Notes: generated by a model from the letters alone, not told the origin. DNA of 64,000 nucleotides from Archangium primigenium (GCF_016904885.1 NZ_JADWYI010000001.1:7807224-7871223), one strand, 5' to 3'. Positions 10,101 to 18,611 are shown, counted from the stretch's first letter. Numbers and translations: made by a program.

Positions 10101-10206
10101 TCCCGGCCAACGCCCGCGACGGCTCCTCGGAGGGCATCCGGGCACTCGCCCCGGACACGATTCCCCGTAGACTCCCGCCGCGTTCACCCGTGGAGGAGGT
10201 CTCATC

Positions 10207-10944
10207 ATGCGCATCGAGAAGCCCATCGCTGGCCGCTGGCTCGCCGCCGTCCTGCTTCCCCTGCTGTCCGCCTGTGGTCCCTCCACCGACGGCGTGGGGG
10301 GCGAGGGCAAGGTGGGGGACCTGTTGCCCCTGGGCGCGTACCAGGACGGGCTCATCACGTTCTATGACGCGACCGGCGCGGGCAACTGCAGCTACGACCC
10401 GAGCCCGGACGACCTGGACGTGGCGGCGATGAACATCGGCCAGTACCAGGACAGCGCGGTGTGTGGCTCGTGCGTGGAAATCGAGGGGCCCAAGGCCAAC
10501 CTCCGGGTGCGCATCGTGGACTCCTGCCCGGATTGTCCCGACAAGGGCCACCTGGATCTCAGCCGCTCGGCGTTCGCGAAGATCGCCAACCCGGTGGACG
10601 GGCGCGTGAAGGTGCGCTGGCGGCCGGTGGCGTGTGACGTGTCGGGGCCGGTGCGCTACCACGTCAAGGACGGCAGCTCCCAGTGGTGGACGGCCCTCCA
10701 GGTGCGCAACCACCGCCTGCCGGTGACGCGGCTGGAGTACCTCAAGAACGGCTCCTGGGTGAACGTGAAGCGCGAGAGCTACAACTACTTCGTCGAGCCC
10801 AAGGGCATGGGCGAGGGCCCCCTGAAAATCCGGGTCACCGCCCAGGACGGCCAGGTGCTCGAGGACACGCTGCCGGGCGCCGACTCCAACAAGCTCTTCA
10901 CGGGCGGCGGCCAGTTCCGCGCCCCCTCCACGGACGGCAACTAG
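10207..10944 (+). CDS. Bacterial expansin, lipoprotein
   Basis: 245 residues with a strong ribosome site (GGAGGAGG, 9 nt before ATG). A lipobox (LLPLLSAC) predicts a lipid-anchored exported protein. Residues 45-140 form the six-stranded double-psi barrel of expansin domain D1 (LITFYDATGAGNCSY, later RIVDSCPDC and HLDLS with the conserved aspartate). Residues 150-235 match D2, the aromatic cellulose-binding face (SSQWWTALQVRNHRLPV, then a tyrosine-rich strand YNYFV). Expansins loosen cellulose/matrix networks without hydrolysis; the closest well-known bacterial relative is Bacillus YoaJ/EXLX1. It is transcribed divergently from the cyclase operon. Confidence 0.9.
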   Translation: MRIEKPIAGRWLAAVLLPLLSACGPSTDGVGGEGKVGDLLPLGAYQDGLITFYDATGAGNCSYDPSPDDLDVAAMNIGQYQDSAVCGSCVEIEGPKANLRVRIVDSCPDCPDKGHLDLSRSAFAKIANPVDGRVKVRWRPVACDVSGPVRYHVKDGSSQWWTALQVRNHRLPVTRLEYLKNGSWVNVKRESYNYFVEPKGMGEGPLKIRVTAQDGQVLEDTLPGADSNKLFTGGGQFRAPSTDGN

Positions 10945-10983
10945 ACCCGCGCGTCCGCCCCGGCGCTGGCCTACACTGGCGCC

Positions 10984-11751
10984 GTGACGGACGCCCCCGA
11001 CCCGCTGCTGGATGGCACCCACGCGGTGCTCACCCCCGAATACGTGGAGTTCCGCTTCACGCTGGCGGGCCTCTACTCGCGCTTCCTCGCCTGGTTCTTC
11101 GACGCGCTGCTCGTCGTGGCGCTCACCCTGGCCCTGCTCACCGCGCTGAACATGACCCTGGGGGCCGCCTTCCCCGGCTTCGCGAGCGCCCTGGGCATCG
11201 TCCTCTACTTCCTGGTGGACTGGGGCTACGGCATCGCCCTGGAGACGCTCTGGAGCGGCCAGACGGTGGGCAAGAAGCTCCTGGGCCTGAGGGTCATCCA
11301 GCGCAGCGGCGTGCGCATCGGCTTCTACCATGCCGCGCTGCGCAATCTGGCGCGGCCCGTGGACCGGCTGCCGCTGTTCTACCTGGTGGGCGGGCTGTCC
11401 GCGCTCCTGTCCGGCGCGCAGCAGCGGCTGGGGGACATGCTCGCGGGGACGCTGGTGGTGCGCGAGCGCCGGCTCAAGACGCCCTCGGCCATCGGCGCCA
11501 CCGGGGGCGAGGGGCTGCTCGCGGACCCGCTCTTCGTCGCGCGGGTCAAGCGCCTGGGCACGGAGGCGCGCGAGGTGGTGCTCTCGGCGGTGCTCCGGCG
11601 CGAGGAGCTGCGCATGGAGGCGCGCCTGCGCCTGTTCTCCGCGCTGGGGACCCGGCTGCAGGAGCTGCTCGCCATGGAGAAGCCCGCCCACCTCTCGGAC
11701 GAGAAGTGGACGCTGCTGGTGGCCGCGGCCCTGCTGCCGCGCACGGCCTAG
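10984..11751 (+). CDS. RDD-family membrane protein
   Basis: 255 residues, GTG start 39 nt after the expansin gene. The RDD domain occupies residues 25-165: RFLAWFFDALLVV (the R-D pair in TM1), a second hydrophobic stretch, the conserved SGQTVGKKLLGLRV loop, and QRLGDMLAGTLVV. The C-terminal 90 residues are soluble, charged and helical. RDD proteins are small membrane proteins proposed to act in ion transport; function here is unknown. Its stop codon overlaps the stop of the convergent barrel gene in the palindrome CTAG (11748-11751). Confidence 0.85.
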   Translation: MTDAPDPLLDGTHAVLTPEYVEFRFTLAGLYSRFLAWFFDALLVVALTLALLTALNMTLGAAFPGFASALGIVLYFLVDWGYGIALETLWSGQTVGKKLLGLRVIQRSGVRIGFYHAALRNLARPVDRLPLFYLVGGLSALLSGAQQRLGDMLAGTLVVRERRLKTPSAIGATGGEGLLADPLFVARVKRLGTEAREVVLSAVLRREELRMEARLRLFSALGTRLQELLAMEKPAHLSDEKWTLLVAAALLPRTA

Positions 11752-12263
11752 AAGTAGACGGCCGCCGTGCCGGAGAAGATGAGCGACGTCTGCACGCGCT
11801 CGTTGAGCGACAGGTAGGCGTTGAACTGGGCCCGGGCCCCGAGGCTCACCGAGTCGGTGACGAAGATCTCCAGGCCCGCGTTGGGCCCGATGCCCACGAA
11901 GTTCGAGTTGCCGCTGTCCTTGAAGACGTGCAGGTAGCTCAGGTCCGCGCCGATGTAGGGCCGGATGGTCTCCTCGATGAGCAGGTAGCGGATGCCCACC
12001 GAGGGGGCGATGCCCACCACGCGCCGGCCGGTGATGGGATCCTTCGGGAAGGTCAGCTTGGTGAGGGACACCACCTCGAAGCCGCCCTCGATGTAGAGGC
12101 TGGCGTCGAAGCCGATGAACGCGGAGCTGGACAGACTCGCCGTGTTGTTGAAGTTCATGTACCCGCCGGACAGTCCCAGGCTGTGGTTGGCGAACTGGGC
12201 GTGGGCGGGGGTCACGGCGAACAGGGCGGCCATGAGGGCGAGGGCAGGCAGGAACGAGCGCAT
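11748..12263 (-). CDS. Small outer-membrane beta-barrel protein
   Basis: 171 residues starting MRSFLPALALMAALFAVTPAHA, a clean signal peptide with AHA cleavage site. The mature part is made of short amphipathic strands (HSLGLSGGYMNF, VVGIAPSVGIRYLL, IRPYIGADLSYLHVF) and ends in the typical outer-membrane C-terminal signature AAVYF. This matches the eight-strand OmpA/OmpW-like barrel proteins. The frame stays open much further upstream, but that extension would cross the divergent TPR gene and is not coding. Exact family unknown. Confidence 0.75.
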   Translation of the reverse strand: MRSFLPALALMAALFAVTPAHAQFANHSLGLSGGYMNFNNTASLSSSAFIGFDASLYIEGGFEVVSLTKLTFPKDPITGRRVVGIAPSVGIRYLLIEETIRPYIGADLSYLHVFKDSGNSNFVGIGPNAGLEIFVTDSVSLGARAQFNAYLSLNERVQTSLIFSGTAAVYF

Positions 12264-12362
12264 GGCGCGCACTGTAGCGTCCCCACGGGGGGACAGAACC
12301 TCGGAAACCCGACGTCGAGGGACGTTGCCCCAAATGGGGGGCTCTCCTACACTTCGGCCGCC

Positions 12363-13418
12363 ATGCGTCTCCTTCGCTCCGCGCTCGCCCTGCCCCTGCT
12401 CCTGGCCTCCGGCTGTCTCACGACGCCGCCTCCGTCCGCGCCCGCCCTGGAAAACAACGAGCTGTGCACCCAGGAGATCGCCAAGGGCGACTGCCAGCAG
12501 GCGGAGATCCGCTGCAACCTGGCGCTCGAGTACGCGCCCCACTACGCGGACATCTGGTCCAACAAGGGCCTCATCGCCATGTGCGTGGGGGACAAGAAGA
12601 AGGCCAAGGAGCACTTCATCAAGTCCATCCGCCTCAACGCCGACCAGGCCTCGGCCCACATGAACCTGGGCAAGCTCTACCTGGACGAGGGCTCCTACGG
12701 GAAGGCGCACGACAGCTTCGAGCACGCGCTCAAGGTGAACCCCGCCTACATCGAGGCCCGCTACAACCTGGGGCTCACCTTCATCAACCTCAAGCAGTAC
12801 GACAAGGCGGAGAAGACCTTCCTCACCCTGCTCGCGGTGGATCCGAACATCGCCCAGGCGCGCCACGACCTGGGCGTCGTGCGCTACCTGCAGGAGAACA
12901 AGGAGGGCGCGGTGGAGGAGTTCACCAAGGCGGTGCAGCTCGCCCCCAACCTCAACGCGGACTGGTGGAACGACCTGGGCGCCGCGCAGATGGAGCTCAG
13001 CCGCTTCGCCGAGGCGTGCCAGGCCTTCGGCAGCTGCGTGGCCGTGGACTCGACGCACTCGCACTGCATCAACAACCTGAGCATCTGCAAGCGCAAGGAA
13101 GCCCTCACCAGCGCGGCGCTGCGCGACTACCGGGACACCCAGCGGGCGGAGAACACCCCCGCGGCCCTGTTCGCCCTGGGCCGCAAGTACAAGGACGAGG
13201 GCCTCATCAACGAGGAGGAGCGCGCCTACAAGGACTGCGTCAAGCTGGACGGCAAGTACGCGCCCTGCCACTACGGCCTGTTCCAGCTCTACTCGGACGG
13301 CCACAAGCGCTCGGCGGCCGAGGTCGCCTGCAAGAACTTCCTCAAGTACGGCGCGGTGGAGGAGTTCCCCATCGAGATGGAGACGTGCGAGAAGTTCCTC
13401 AGCGCGCAGTCCTACTAA
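12363..13418 (+). CDS. TPR-repeat lipoprotein
   Basis: 351 residues; the start is set by the signal peptide MRLLRSALALPLLLASGC, a lipobox with Cys18. The rest is a run of tetratricopeptide repeats (for example LEYAPHYADIWSNKGLIAM and KVNPAYIEARYNLGLTFINL), six or more units, with several cysteines in the C-terminal half. Myxococcus Tgl, a TPR lipoprotein that helps assemble the PilQ secretin, has the same overall build though shorter. The gene is 43 nt upstream of the two-FHA gene, which suggests co-transcription and possibly a link to the T3SS; that link is inference. Confidence 0.82.
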   Translation: MRLLRSALALPLLLASGCLTTPPPSAPALENNELCTQEIAKGDCQQAEIRCNLALEYAPHYADIWSNKGLIAMCVGDKKKAKEHFIKSIRLNADQASAHMNLGKLYLDEGSYGKAHDSFEHALKVNPAYIEARYNLGLTFINLKQYDKAEKTFLTLLAVDPNIAQARHDLGVVRYLQENKEGAVEEFTKAVQLAPNLNADWWNDLGAAQMELSRFAEACQAFGSCVAVDSTHSHCINNLSICKRKEALTSAALRDYRDTQRAENTPAALFALGRKYKDEGLINEEERAYKDCVKLDGKYAPCHYGLFQLYSDGHKRSAAEVACKNFLKYGAVEEFPIEMETCEKFLSAQSY

Positions 13419-13461
13419 CCTCCGTCTTCCGTCTCCTCGAACCCCCCCCACCTCCGCCGCG

Positions 13462-14562
13462 ATGAGCGTCAGGCTTACGGTCAAGCAGAGCAGTGAGATC
13501 GGTGGCAAGTCCACCGAGCACCTCCTGGACGATGCCGTCATCACCCTGGGCCGGGACAAGTCCTGCCAGGTGGTGCTCGCCCAGCAGGCGGTGTCGCGCA
13601 ACCACGCCCGCATCACCCAGGAGGGCAACCTCTTCTTCCTGGAGGATCTGGGCAGCGCGTACGGCACCCAGGTCAACGGCAAGCCGCTGCCCAAGGGCGA
13701 GAAGCGGCTGCTCCGCAATGGCGACGTCATCGCCATCGCCCAGTTCGACGTCCGCTTCGATCGGGTGACCGAGCTGCCCCACGACGTGGAGTCCCAGAAG
13801 ACGTCCTTCGTCGCCCGCAACATGGTGAAGGACGTGATGCGGGGGCTGTCCGGCGGCGAGGAGCGCTACCTGCGCGTGATGAACGGTCCGCGCGAGGGCG
13901 AGCGCCTGGAGATCAGCGACGCGAGCGAGTTCGTCATCGGCCGGGACAACTCCGCGGACATCGTCTTCCAGGACGACCTCATCTCCCGGCAGCACGTGAA
14001 GGTGCGGCGCGACTGGTCCGGCACGCACGTGGAGGACCTGGGCAGCCGCAACGGCATCAAGATCAACCACAAGCGCGCGACGCGGAAGCTCCTGCGCGAC
14101 GGGGACGAGCTGGAAGTGGGCGGCGTGCGCCTGGTCTACGTCTGCCCGTCCGAGGCCCCCGAGGAGCCCTCGGAGCCCCTGCCCTCCAACCTGCGGCCCT
14201 CGCCGTCGGCCCGGGGGGACTCGACCAACTCCATCCCCGTGCCGGTGGTCAAGGAGCGCGTCCGCCGTCCGGCCCCCAAGGTCGAGGAGCCCGCGGCGGA
14301 GGAGCCGCCCAAGCTGGAGCCGCTTGAGGTCAAGGAGCCGGAGAAGCCGGAGGAGCCGCCCCCGGCCGCGCAGGAGCCCGAGCCGGAGCCGGAACCCGAG
14401 CCGGAGCCGCCCCCTCCCCCGCCGCCGCCGGTGCGCCGCCCCGCGCCCCAGGAGGACCTGGCGCCCGAGCGGGACCTGCGCAGCTACATCCCCGTGGTGG
14501 TGCTGGGCATCATCGGCCTGGCCCTGGTCGGCGTGTTCATCTCGCTGTTCGCCGCGACCTGA
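13462..14562 (+). CDS. Two-FHA-domain membrane protein, probable SctD equivalent
   Basis: 366 residues. Two forkhead-associated domains lie at about 8-100 (ITLGRDKSCQVVLAQQAVSR) and 140-235 (FVIGRDNSADIVFQDDLISR); both keep the G-R-x-x-S-x-x-H pattern used to bind phosphothreonine. A Pro/Glu-rich linker of about 100 residues follows, then a single C-terminal membrane segment (YIPVVVLGIIGLALVGVFI) and only a few residues beyond it. SctD, the T3SS inner-membrane ring protein, has cytoplasmic FHA folds before its TM helix, so position beside sctV and domain order support this. The usual periplasmic ring domains of SctD are missing. Confidence 0.65.
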   Translation: MSVRLTVKQSSEIGGKSTEHLLDDAVITLGRDKSCQVVLAQQAVSRNHARITQEGNLFFLEDLGSAYGTQVNGKPLPKGEKRLLRNGDVIAIAQFDVRFDRVTELPHDVESQKTSFVARNMVKDVMRGLSGGEERYLRVMNGPREGERLEISDASEFVIGRDNSADIVFQDDLISRQHVKVRRDWSGTHVEDLGSRNGIKINHKRATRKLLRDGDELEVGGVRLVYVCPSEAPEEPSEPLPSNLRPSPSARGDSTNSIPVPVVKERVRRPAPKVEEPAAEEPPKLEPLEVKEPEKPEEPPPAAQEPEPEPEPEPEPPPPPPPPVRRPAPQEDLAPERDLRSYIPVVVLGIIGLALVGVFISLFAAT

Positions 14563-14588
14563 GCCCCGCGCCCCTGGGAAATCCCCGA

Positions 14589-14613
14589 GGCGCCGCGCTG
14601 GGTGCGCGGCGCC
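14589..14613. terminator. GC-rich hairpin between convergent genes
   Basis: A perfect 10-bp stem (GGCGCCGCGC / GCGCGGCGCC) with a 5-nt loop lies between the ends of the FHA gene and sctV. It lacks a U-tract on either side but is placed to stop or slow transcription from both directions. Confidence 0.5.
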
Positions 14614-14628
14614 CCGTCACCGCGTGGA

Positions 14629-16764
14629 CTAGCGCGTGGAGATGCGCGCCACGGGCTGGATGTTGAGGTCCGGCGACAGCTCCTGGAAGCTGACCACGGA
14701 GAAGGGCGGGTTGAACTCGTACTCGAGCAGCTTGCGCACGTAGCGGCGGATGTCCATGGCCGTGAGGATCACCGGCCGCTGGGCGCTCGGCGGCAGGTGG
14801 CCGCACTCGGACTTGACCGCCTGGACGATCTCCTGGGCGATGTCCGGCTCGAGCGCCAGGTGGGTGCCCGCCGAGGTGCGCTTGATGGAGCTGCGGATGG
14901 CCTCCTCGATCTGGGGATCCAGCAGGTAGACCACCAGGGTGCCCGTGCCGCGCGCGTACTTGTGGGACACGTAGCGCCGGAGGCTCGAGCGCACGTGCTC
15001 GGTGAGCATCACGTTGTCCGCCTCGACCTGACCGTACTCGGCGAGCGACTGGAGGATGCCGCGCATGTCACGCACGGAGATCTCCTCCTCCACGAGCCGG
15101 CCGAGGATGTCGGTGAGCTTGAGCACGTTGATGACCTTGGGCACCACCTCCTTGACGATGGCGGGGAAGGCCTTCTCGAGCTGATCCAGCATCGACTGCG
15201 TCTCCTGCACGCCGATGAACTCGCGCGAGTGGCGCCGCAGCACGGCCGCCAGGTGCAGGATGATGTAGCCGGGCACGTCCCAGGTGGTGAGCCCGGCGGC
15301 CTCCAGCGTGGCCTTGTGCTGCTCGGGCACCCACGCGGCGGGCTGACGGGTGGCGGGGTTGACGGCCTCGAAGCCCTGGATGCTCATGAGCTTGAGGCGC
15401 TCCACCGTGTCGTTGACGAGCACGTGGCCGATCGTCGCCTGCCCCGTCACCACGGGGACCTCGTTGATTTGAATCTGGTACGAGCCGGGGGGCAGGTTGC
15501 CGTTGCCGCGCGCGCGCACGCCCGGGAAGCGCACGCCCAGTTCCACGAAGAGACCGTCGCGCATGAACGGGATGAGCTCGAAGAGGAACTTGCCGCCGTC
15601 CTGACGCGAGTCCACGAAGGGCACCAGCGCGTCGGACACCTCGAGCACGATGGGCGTCACCACGGGGATGAACAGCTCGGAGTCCGGGTTGATGGGCTCC
15701 TTGGGCTGGGGCTCGGTGGCCGCCGGCGTCTCCCCGGCGGGGGTCTCGCCCCCGAGCGCCATGCCGCCCGCGTCCTCGGCGCCCGCCGCCACGGCGCTCT
15801 CCTTCTTGAGCATGCTCCACGAGCCCCAACCGGCCAGGCCCGCGAGGATGAAGAAGGGAAGCTTGGGCAGGCCGGGGATGAGGCCGAGCACGGCCAACAT
15901 GCCCGCGGCGATGGCGATGGCCTTGGGGTAGGCGGTCAGCTGGGTGCCCACGTCATGGCCCAGGTGGTTGCCTTCCTCGTCGCCGCCCACGCGCGTCACG
16001 ATGATACCGGCGCAGGTGGAGATGAGGATGGCGGGGATCATGCCCACCAGACCGTCACCGATGGTGAGCAGCGTGTACTTCTCCGCCGCGGCGCCCACCT
16101 CCATGCCCTTCTGCATCACGCCGATGACGAGACCGCCCACGATGTTGATGACGGTGATGATGATGCTCGCGATGGCGTCGCCCTTGACGAACTTCATGGC
16201 GCCGTCCATGGCGCCGAACAGCTGGCTCTCGCGCTCCAGGTCGCGGCGCTTGCGCTTGCCGTCCTCCTGGTCGATGGAGCCGGCGCGCATGTCCGCGTCG
16301 ATCGACATCTGCTTGCCGGGCATGGCGTCGAGGGTGAAGCGCGCGGCCACTTCCGCCACACGCTCCGAGCCCTTCGAGATGACGATGAAGTTCACGATGA
16401 CGAGGATGACGAAGATGACCAAACCCACCACGAAGTTGCCCTGAACCACGAAGTGGCCGAAGGCCTCGACCACCTCGCCCGGGTCTCCCGTCAGGAGGAT
16501 GAGGCGCGTCGTGGAGATGGTGAGCGCCAGCCGGTACATCGTGGTGATGAGCAACAGGGTCGGGAAGACCGACAACCGCAACGCTTGCGGGACGTACAGG
16601 GAGATGAGCAGCAGCACCACGGAGATGCTGATGTTCAGGGTGAGCAGCACGTCCAGCAGCATCGTGGGCAGCGGGACGATCATCATCCCGATGATGGCCA
16701 CCACGACACAGGCGAGGACGATGTCGGAGTACTTGGACAGGAAGCTGTTGCTCTGGGCGGACAT
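14629..16764 (-). CDS. sctV: T3SS export gate protein SctV (FlhA/YscV family)
   Basis: 711 residues from ATG 16764 (MSAQSNSF). The N-terminal half has about eight membrane helices, with the family signature in the cytoplasmic loop (FTLDAMPGKQMSIDADMRAG) at about 155-175. The C-terminal 350 residues form the soluble SctV-C domain that builds the nonameric ring and docks chaperone-substrate complexes. FlhA and SctV are close relatives; the absence of flagellar hook or filament genes and the ysc-like gene order argue for the non-flagellar form. A 13-codon upstream extension is open but lacks support. It follows a SycD-like TPR gene with a 96-nt gap, away from the sctQRSTU block. Confidence 0.95.
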   Translation of the reverse strand: MSAQSNSFLSKYSDIVLACVVVAIIGMMIVPLPTMLLDVLLTLNISISVVLLLISLYVPQALRLSVFPTLLLITTMYRLALTISTTRLILLTGDPGEVVEAFGHFVVQGNFVVGLVIFVILVIVNFIVISKGSERVAEVAARFTLDAMPGKQMSIDADMRAGSIDQEDGKRKRRDLERESQLFGAMDGAMKFVKGDAIASIIITVINIVGGLVIGVMQKGMEVGAAAEKYTLLTIGDGLVGMIPAILISTCAGIIVTRVGGDEEGNHLGHDVGTQLTAYPKAIAIAAGMLAVLGLIPGLPKLPFFILAGLAGWGSWSMLKKESAVAAGAEDAGGMALGGETPAGETPAATEPQPKEPINPDSELFIPVVTPIVLEVSDALVPFVDSRQDGGKFLFELIPFMRDGLFVELGVRFPGVRARGNGNLPPGSYQIQINEVPVVTGQATIGHVLVNDTVERLKLMSIQGFEAVNPATRQPAAWVPEQHKATLEAAGLTTWDVPGYIILHLAAVLRRHSREFIGVQETQSMLDQLEKAFPAIVKEVVPKVINVLKLTDILGRLVEEEISVRDMRGILQSLAEYGQVEADNVMLTEHVRSSLRRYVSHKYARGTGTLVVYLLDPQIEEAIRSSIKRTSAGTHLALEPDIAQEIVQAVKSECGHLPPSAQRPVILTAMDIRRYVRKLLEYEFNPPFSVVSFQELSPDLNIQPVARISTR

Positions 16765-16860
16765 GCGGGTCGCAATCCTAGCGAGACCGCGCCTCTTTCC
16801 CAAGCCTCCCCCCGGCCAGGCCGCGATCGCCGCCCGACACGCCCCGCGGCAGACGAGCGA

Positions 16861-17304
16861 CTAGCCCTTCAGGGCCTCGCTCCCGAAGTCCCGCTGGGCC
16901 TCCTCGGCGCTCTGGAGCGCCGCCTGGGCGAGCACCCTCGCTCGCTCGGTGAGCGGGTCCTTGTTCTCCGGGTCCAGGTCCACCACACGCGCGAAGTCAT
17001 GCGCCGCGTCCAGGGTGTTGCCCAGGCGCAGGTGCACCTCGCCCCGGTTGATGAGCGCCGCGGTGTCCTCGGCGTTCAGCCGCAGGGCCTGGTTGAAGTA
17101 CTCCAGCGCCTTGTCGAACCCGTCCATGGCCAGCGAAATCGCCCCGAGCGCCGTGTGGTAGTAGCCCTCCGAGGGATCCAGCTCCGACAGCTCCTCGAAG
17201 ATGACGCGGGCATCGTCGTACCGGCCTTGCTGGTACATCTGGAAGCCCTGCGTCGCTCGCTCGAGCAGGTCGGGATTCGAGCCATCGGAGTCGGAGTTCG
17301 CCAT
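16861..17304 (-). CDS. TPR protein, SycD/LcrH-like T3SS chaperone candidate
   Basis: 147 residues, wholly helical, no signal peptide. Three TPR units occupy about 14-120 (LLERATQGFQMYQQGRYDDA, YYHTALGAISLAMDGFDKAL, TAALINRGEVHLRLGNTLDA). Length and repeat number match class II T3SS chaperones such as SycD/LcrH, which hold translocator proteins before export. It sits directly upstream of sctV on the same strand. Which substrate it serves is unknown; no obvious translocon protein is adjacent. Confidence 0.7.
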   Translation of the reverse strand: MANSDSDGSNPDLLERATQGFQMYQQGRYDDARVIFEELSELDPSEGYYHTALGAISLAMDGFDKALEYFNQALRLNAEDTAALINRGEVHLRLGNTLDAAHDFARVVDLDPENKDPLTERARVLAQAALQSAEEAQRDFGSEALKG

Positions 17305-17408
17305 GGTGGGTTGGAGTCCGGGGAAGAAGGCGGTGGGATGATATTACGCCGCTGGGATCCCGCGAAAGCAACCCCGCCCCAGCCCCTTGCCCCTTAAGAT
17401 GCGGTCGC

Positions 17409-18020
17409 ATGGACCTCGCGCACGCGCAGGAAGTCTTCAAGCGGCTCTATCAAGACGTCCCTGGGTATGACATCGCCCGGACCGAGAAGGAACGCACGGG
17501 CCTCAAGGAAGCGGGAACCACCTACGGCGAGGTCGTGCCCGGTGCGTTCATCGAGGTGCTCCTCGAGGCCGAGCCCAAGGCGGGCGAGGTGTTCTTCGAT
17601 CTCGGCTCGGGCACGGGCAAGGCCACCATCCTCGCGGCCCTCGCCTTTCCCTTCAGCCGCGTGGTGGGCATCGAGTTGCTGCCGGGTCTGGGAGACGCCG
17701 CCCGGGGCGTGCTCACCCGCTACGACGCCGAGGTGCGCCCCACCCTGCCGCCCGAGCACCAGGGGCAGCGCATCGAGTTCATCGACGGGGACTTCCTCCA
17801 GCAGGATCTCTCGACCGCGGACGTGCTGTTCGCCCACGGCACCTGCTACGGCCCGGAGACGATGGCGGCGCTCACCCAGAAGCTCACGGAGATGAAGCCC
17901 GGCTCGCGCATCGTCATGGCGGGGCAGACCCTCCAATCTCCGGACTTCGCCTTCGTGAAGATGAAGGTGATGCGCACCGACTGGGGCACCGCCCTCGCGG
18001 CGGTCTACCGGCGCCGCTAG
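17409..18020 (+). CDS. DOT1-like SAM-dependent methyltransferase
   Basis: 203 residues. The SAM-binding motif I is VFFDLGSGTGKATILAALA (about 60-79), followed by an acidic post-I residue in VVGIELLPGL. The upstream YGEVVPGAF, and the downstream DVLFAHGTCY and MKPGSRIVMAG, correspond to the D1, IV and VI segments of the DOT1 histone-lysine methyltransferase fold. Bacterial members exist but their substrates are unknown. It is transcribed against the surrounding T3SS genes and starts divergently from the TPR gene at 17304, so it may be an insertion rather than part of the system. Confidence 0.75.
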   Translation: MDLAHAQEVFKRLYQDVPGYDIARTEKERTGLKEAGTTYGEVVPGAFIEVLLEAEPKAGEVFFDLGSGTGKATILAALAFPFSRVVGIELLPGLGDAARGVLTRYDAEVRPTLPPEHQGQRIEFIDGDFLQQDLSTADVLFAHGTCYGPETMAALTQKLTEMKPGSRIVMAGQTLQSPDFAFVKMKVMRTDWGTALAAVYRRR

Positions 18021-18065
18021 CCGCGCCTCGCTCCGGGGGGAGAAGCGCCCGCCCCCCGGCGAGGG

Positions 18066-18085
18066 CCGCGCGCGAAAGCGCGCGG
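18066..18085. terminator. Hairpin with GAAA tetraloop
   Basis: CCGCGCGC-GAAA-GCGCGCGG is a perfect 8-bp stem closed by a stable GNRA loop. It lies between the convergent methyltransferase and TPR genes and can fold on either transcript. Confidence 0.5.
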
Positions 18086-18086
18086 G

Positions 18087-18587
18087 CTACTTCTTGGACT
18101 CGCTCGCGATCTGCTGCAGCCGCGACAGGATGATGCTGGCGCGCTTGGTCGTGTCGCGCTTCATCTCCGGGTCGTACTTGAGCGCGGACTGGATGTCCTT
18201 GAGCGCCAGGGGCACGTGGCCGTCCTTGAGGTACAGCTCGCTGCGGCCCACCAGGGCATCCACGTTGCCGATGTTGAGCTCGATCGCGCGCGAGTACTCC
18301 GTCAGCGCGTCGCCGGACTGGCCGAGGTGCGCGTAGGTCGACGCCAGGTTGCAGTGGAAGACGCTGTCGTAGGGCGACGCCTCGACCAGGCCCTTGAAGA
18401 TGGTCAGGGCGTCCTTGAGCTTGCCCGTCGTGAGCATCTCGTGGCCCCGCTTGGCGATCTCGTACAGCTTCTCTTGGGGAATCCGGAGGAACTCCGCCGG
18501 GGAGATCTCCCCCAGGACGAGCCGTTCACCATCTTCCGCCGGAATGGCGACCGTCGAGGAAGAGGACTTCTGCTGAGAGTCACTCAC
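18087..18587 (-). CDS. TPR protein, SycD/LcrH-like T3SS chaperone candidate
   Basis: 166 residues from GTG 18587. A longer in-frame start at 18671 is rejected because it would contain the transcription terminator of the upstream gene. After a Ser-rich head (SDSQQKSSSS) the segment FLRIPQEKLYEIAKRGHEML and three TPR units (TGKLKDALTIFKGLVEASPY, VFHCNLASTYAHLGQSGDAL, ALVGRSELYLKDGHVPLAL) fit the SycD/LcrH type. It follows the DUF1521 effector candidate, so it may be the cognate chaperone; that pairing is inferred from adjacency only. Confidence 0.72.
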   Translation of the reverse strand: MSDSQQKSSSSTVAIPAEDGERLVLGEISPAEFLRIPQEKLYEIAKRGHEMLTTGKLKDALTIFKGLVEASPYDSVFHCNLASTYAHLGQSGDALTEYSRAIELNIGNVDALVGRSELYLKDGHVPLALKDIQSALKYDPEMKRDTTKRASIILSRLQQIASESKK

Positions 18588-18611
18588 GCGAGCACCTGTG
18601 GAGTGGAGGAG

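Noticed and set aside
10077-10358. N-terminal extension of the adenylate cyclase up to 10358
   Set aside because: It would cover the expansin ribosome site and signal sequence and shows no protein-like character; starts at 10100 or 10076 fit the TM1 position.
12264-13823. Extension of the beta-barrel gene to 13823
   Set aside because: It runs through the divergent TPR lipoprotein gene; the barrel has its own signal peptide at 12263.
14629-16764. Assignment of this export system to a flagellum
   Set aside because: No hook, filament, motor stator, FliF-MS-ring or FliG/M/N set is present; SctJ is a YscJ-type lipoprotein and gene order follows ysc.
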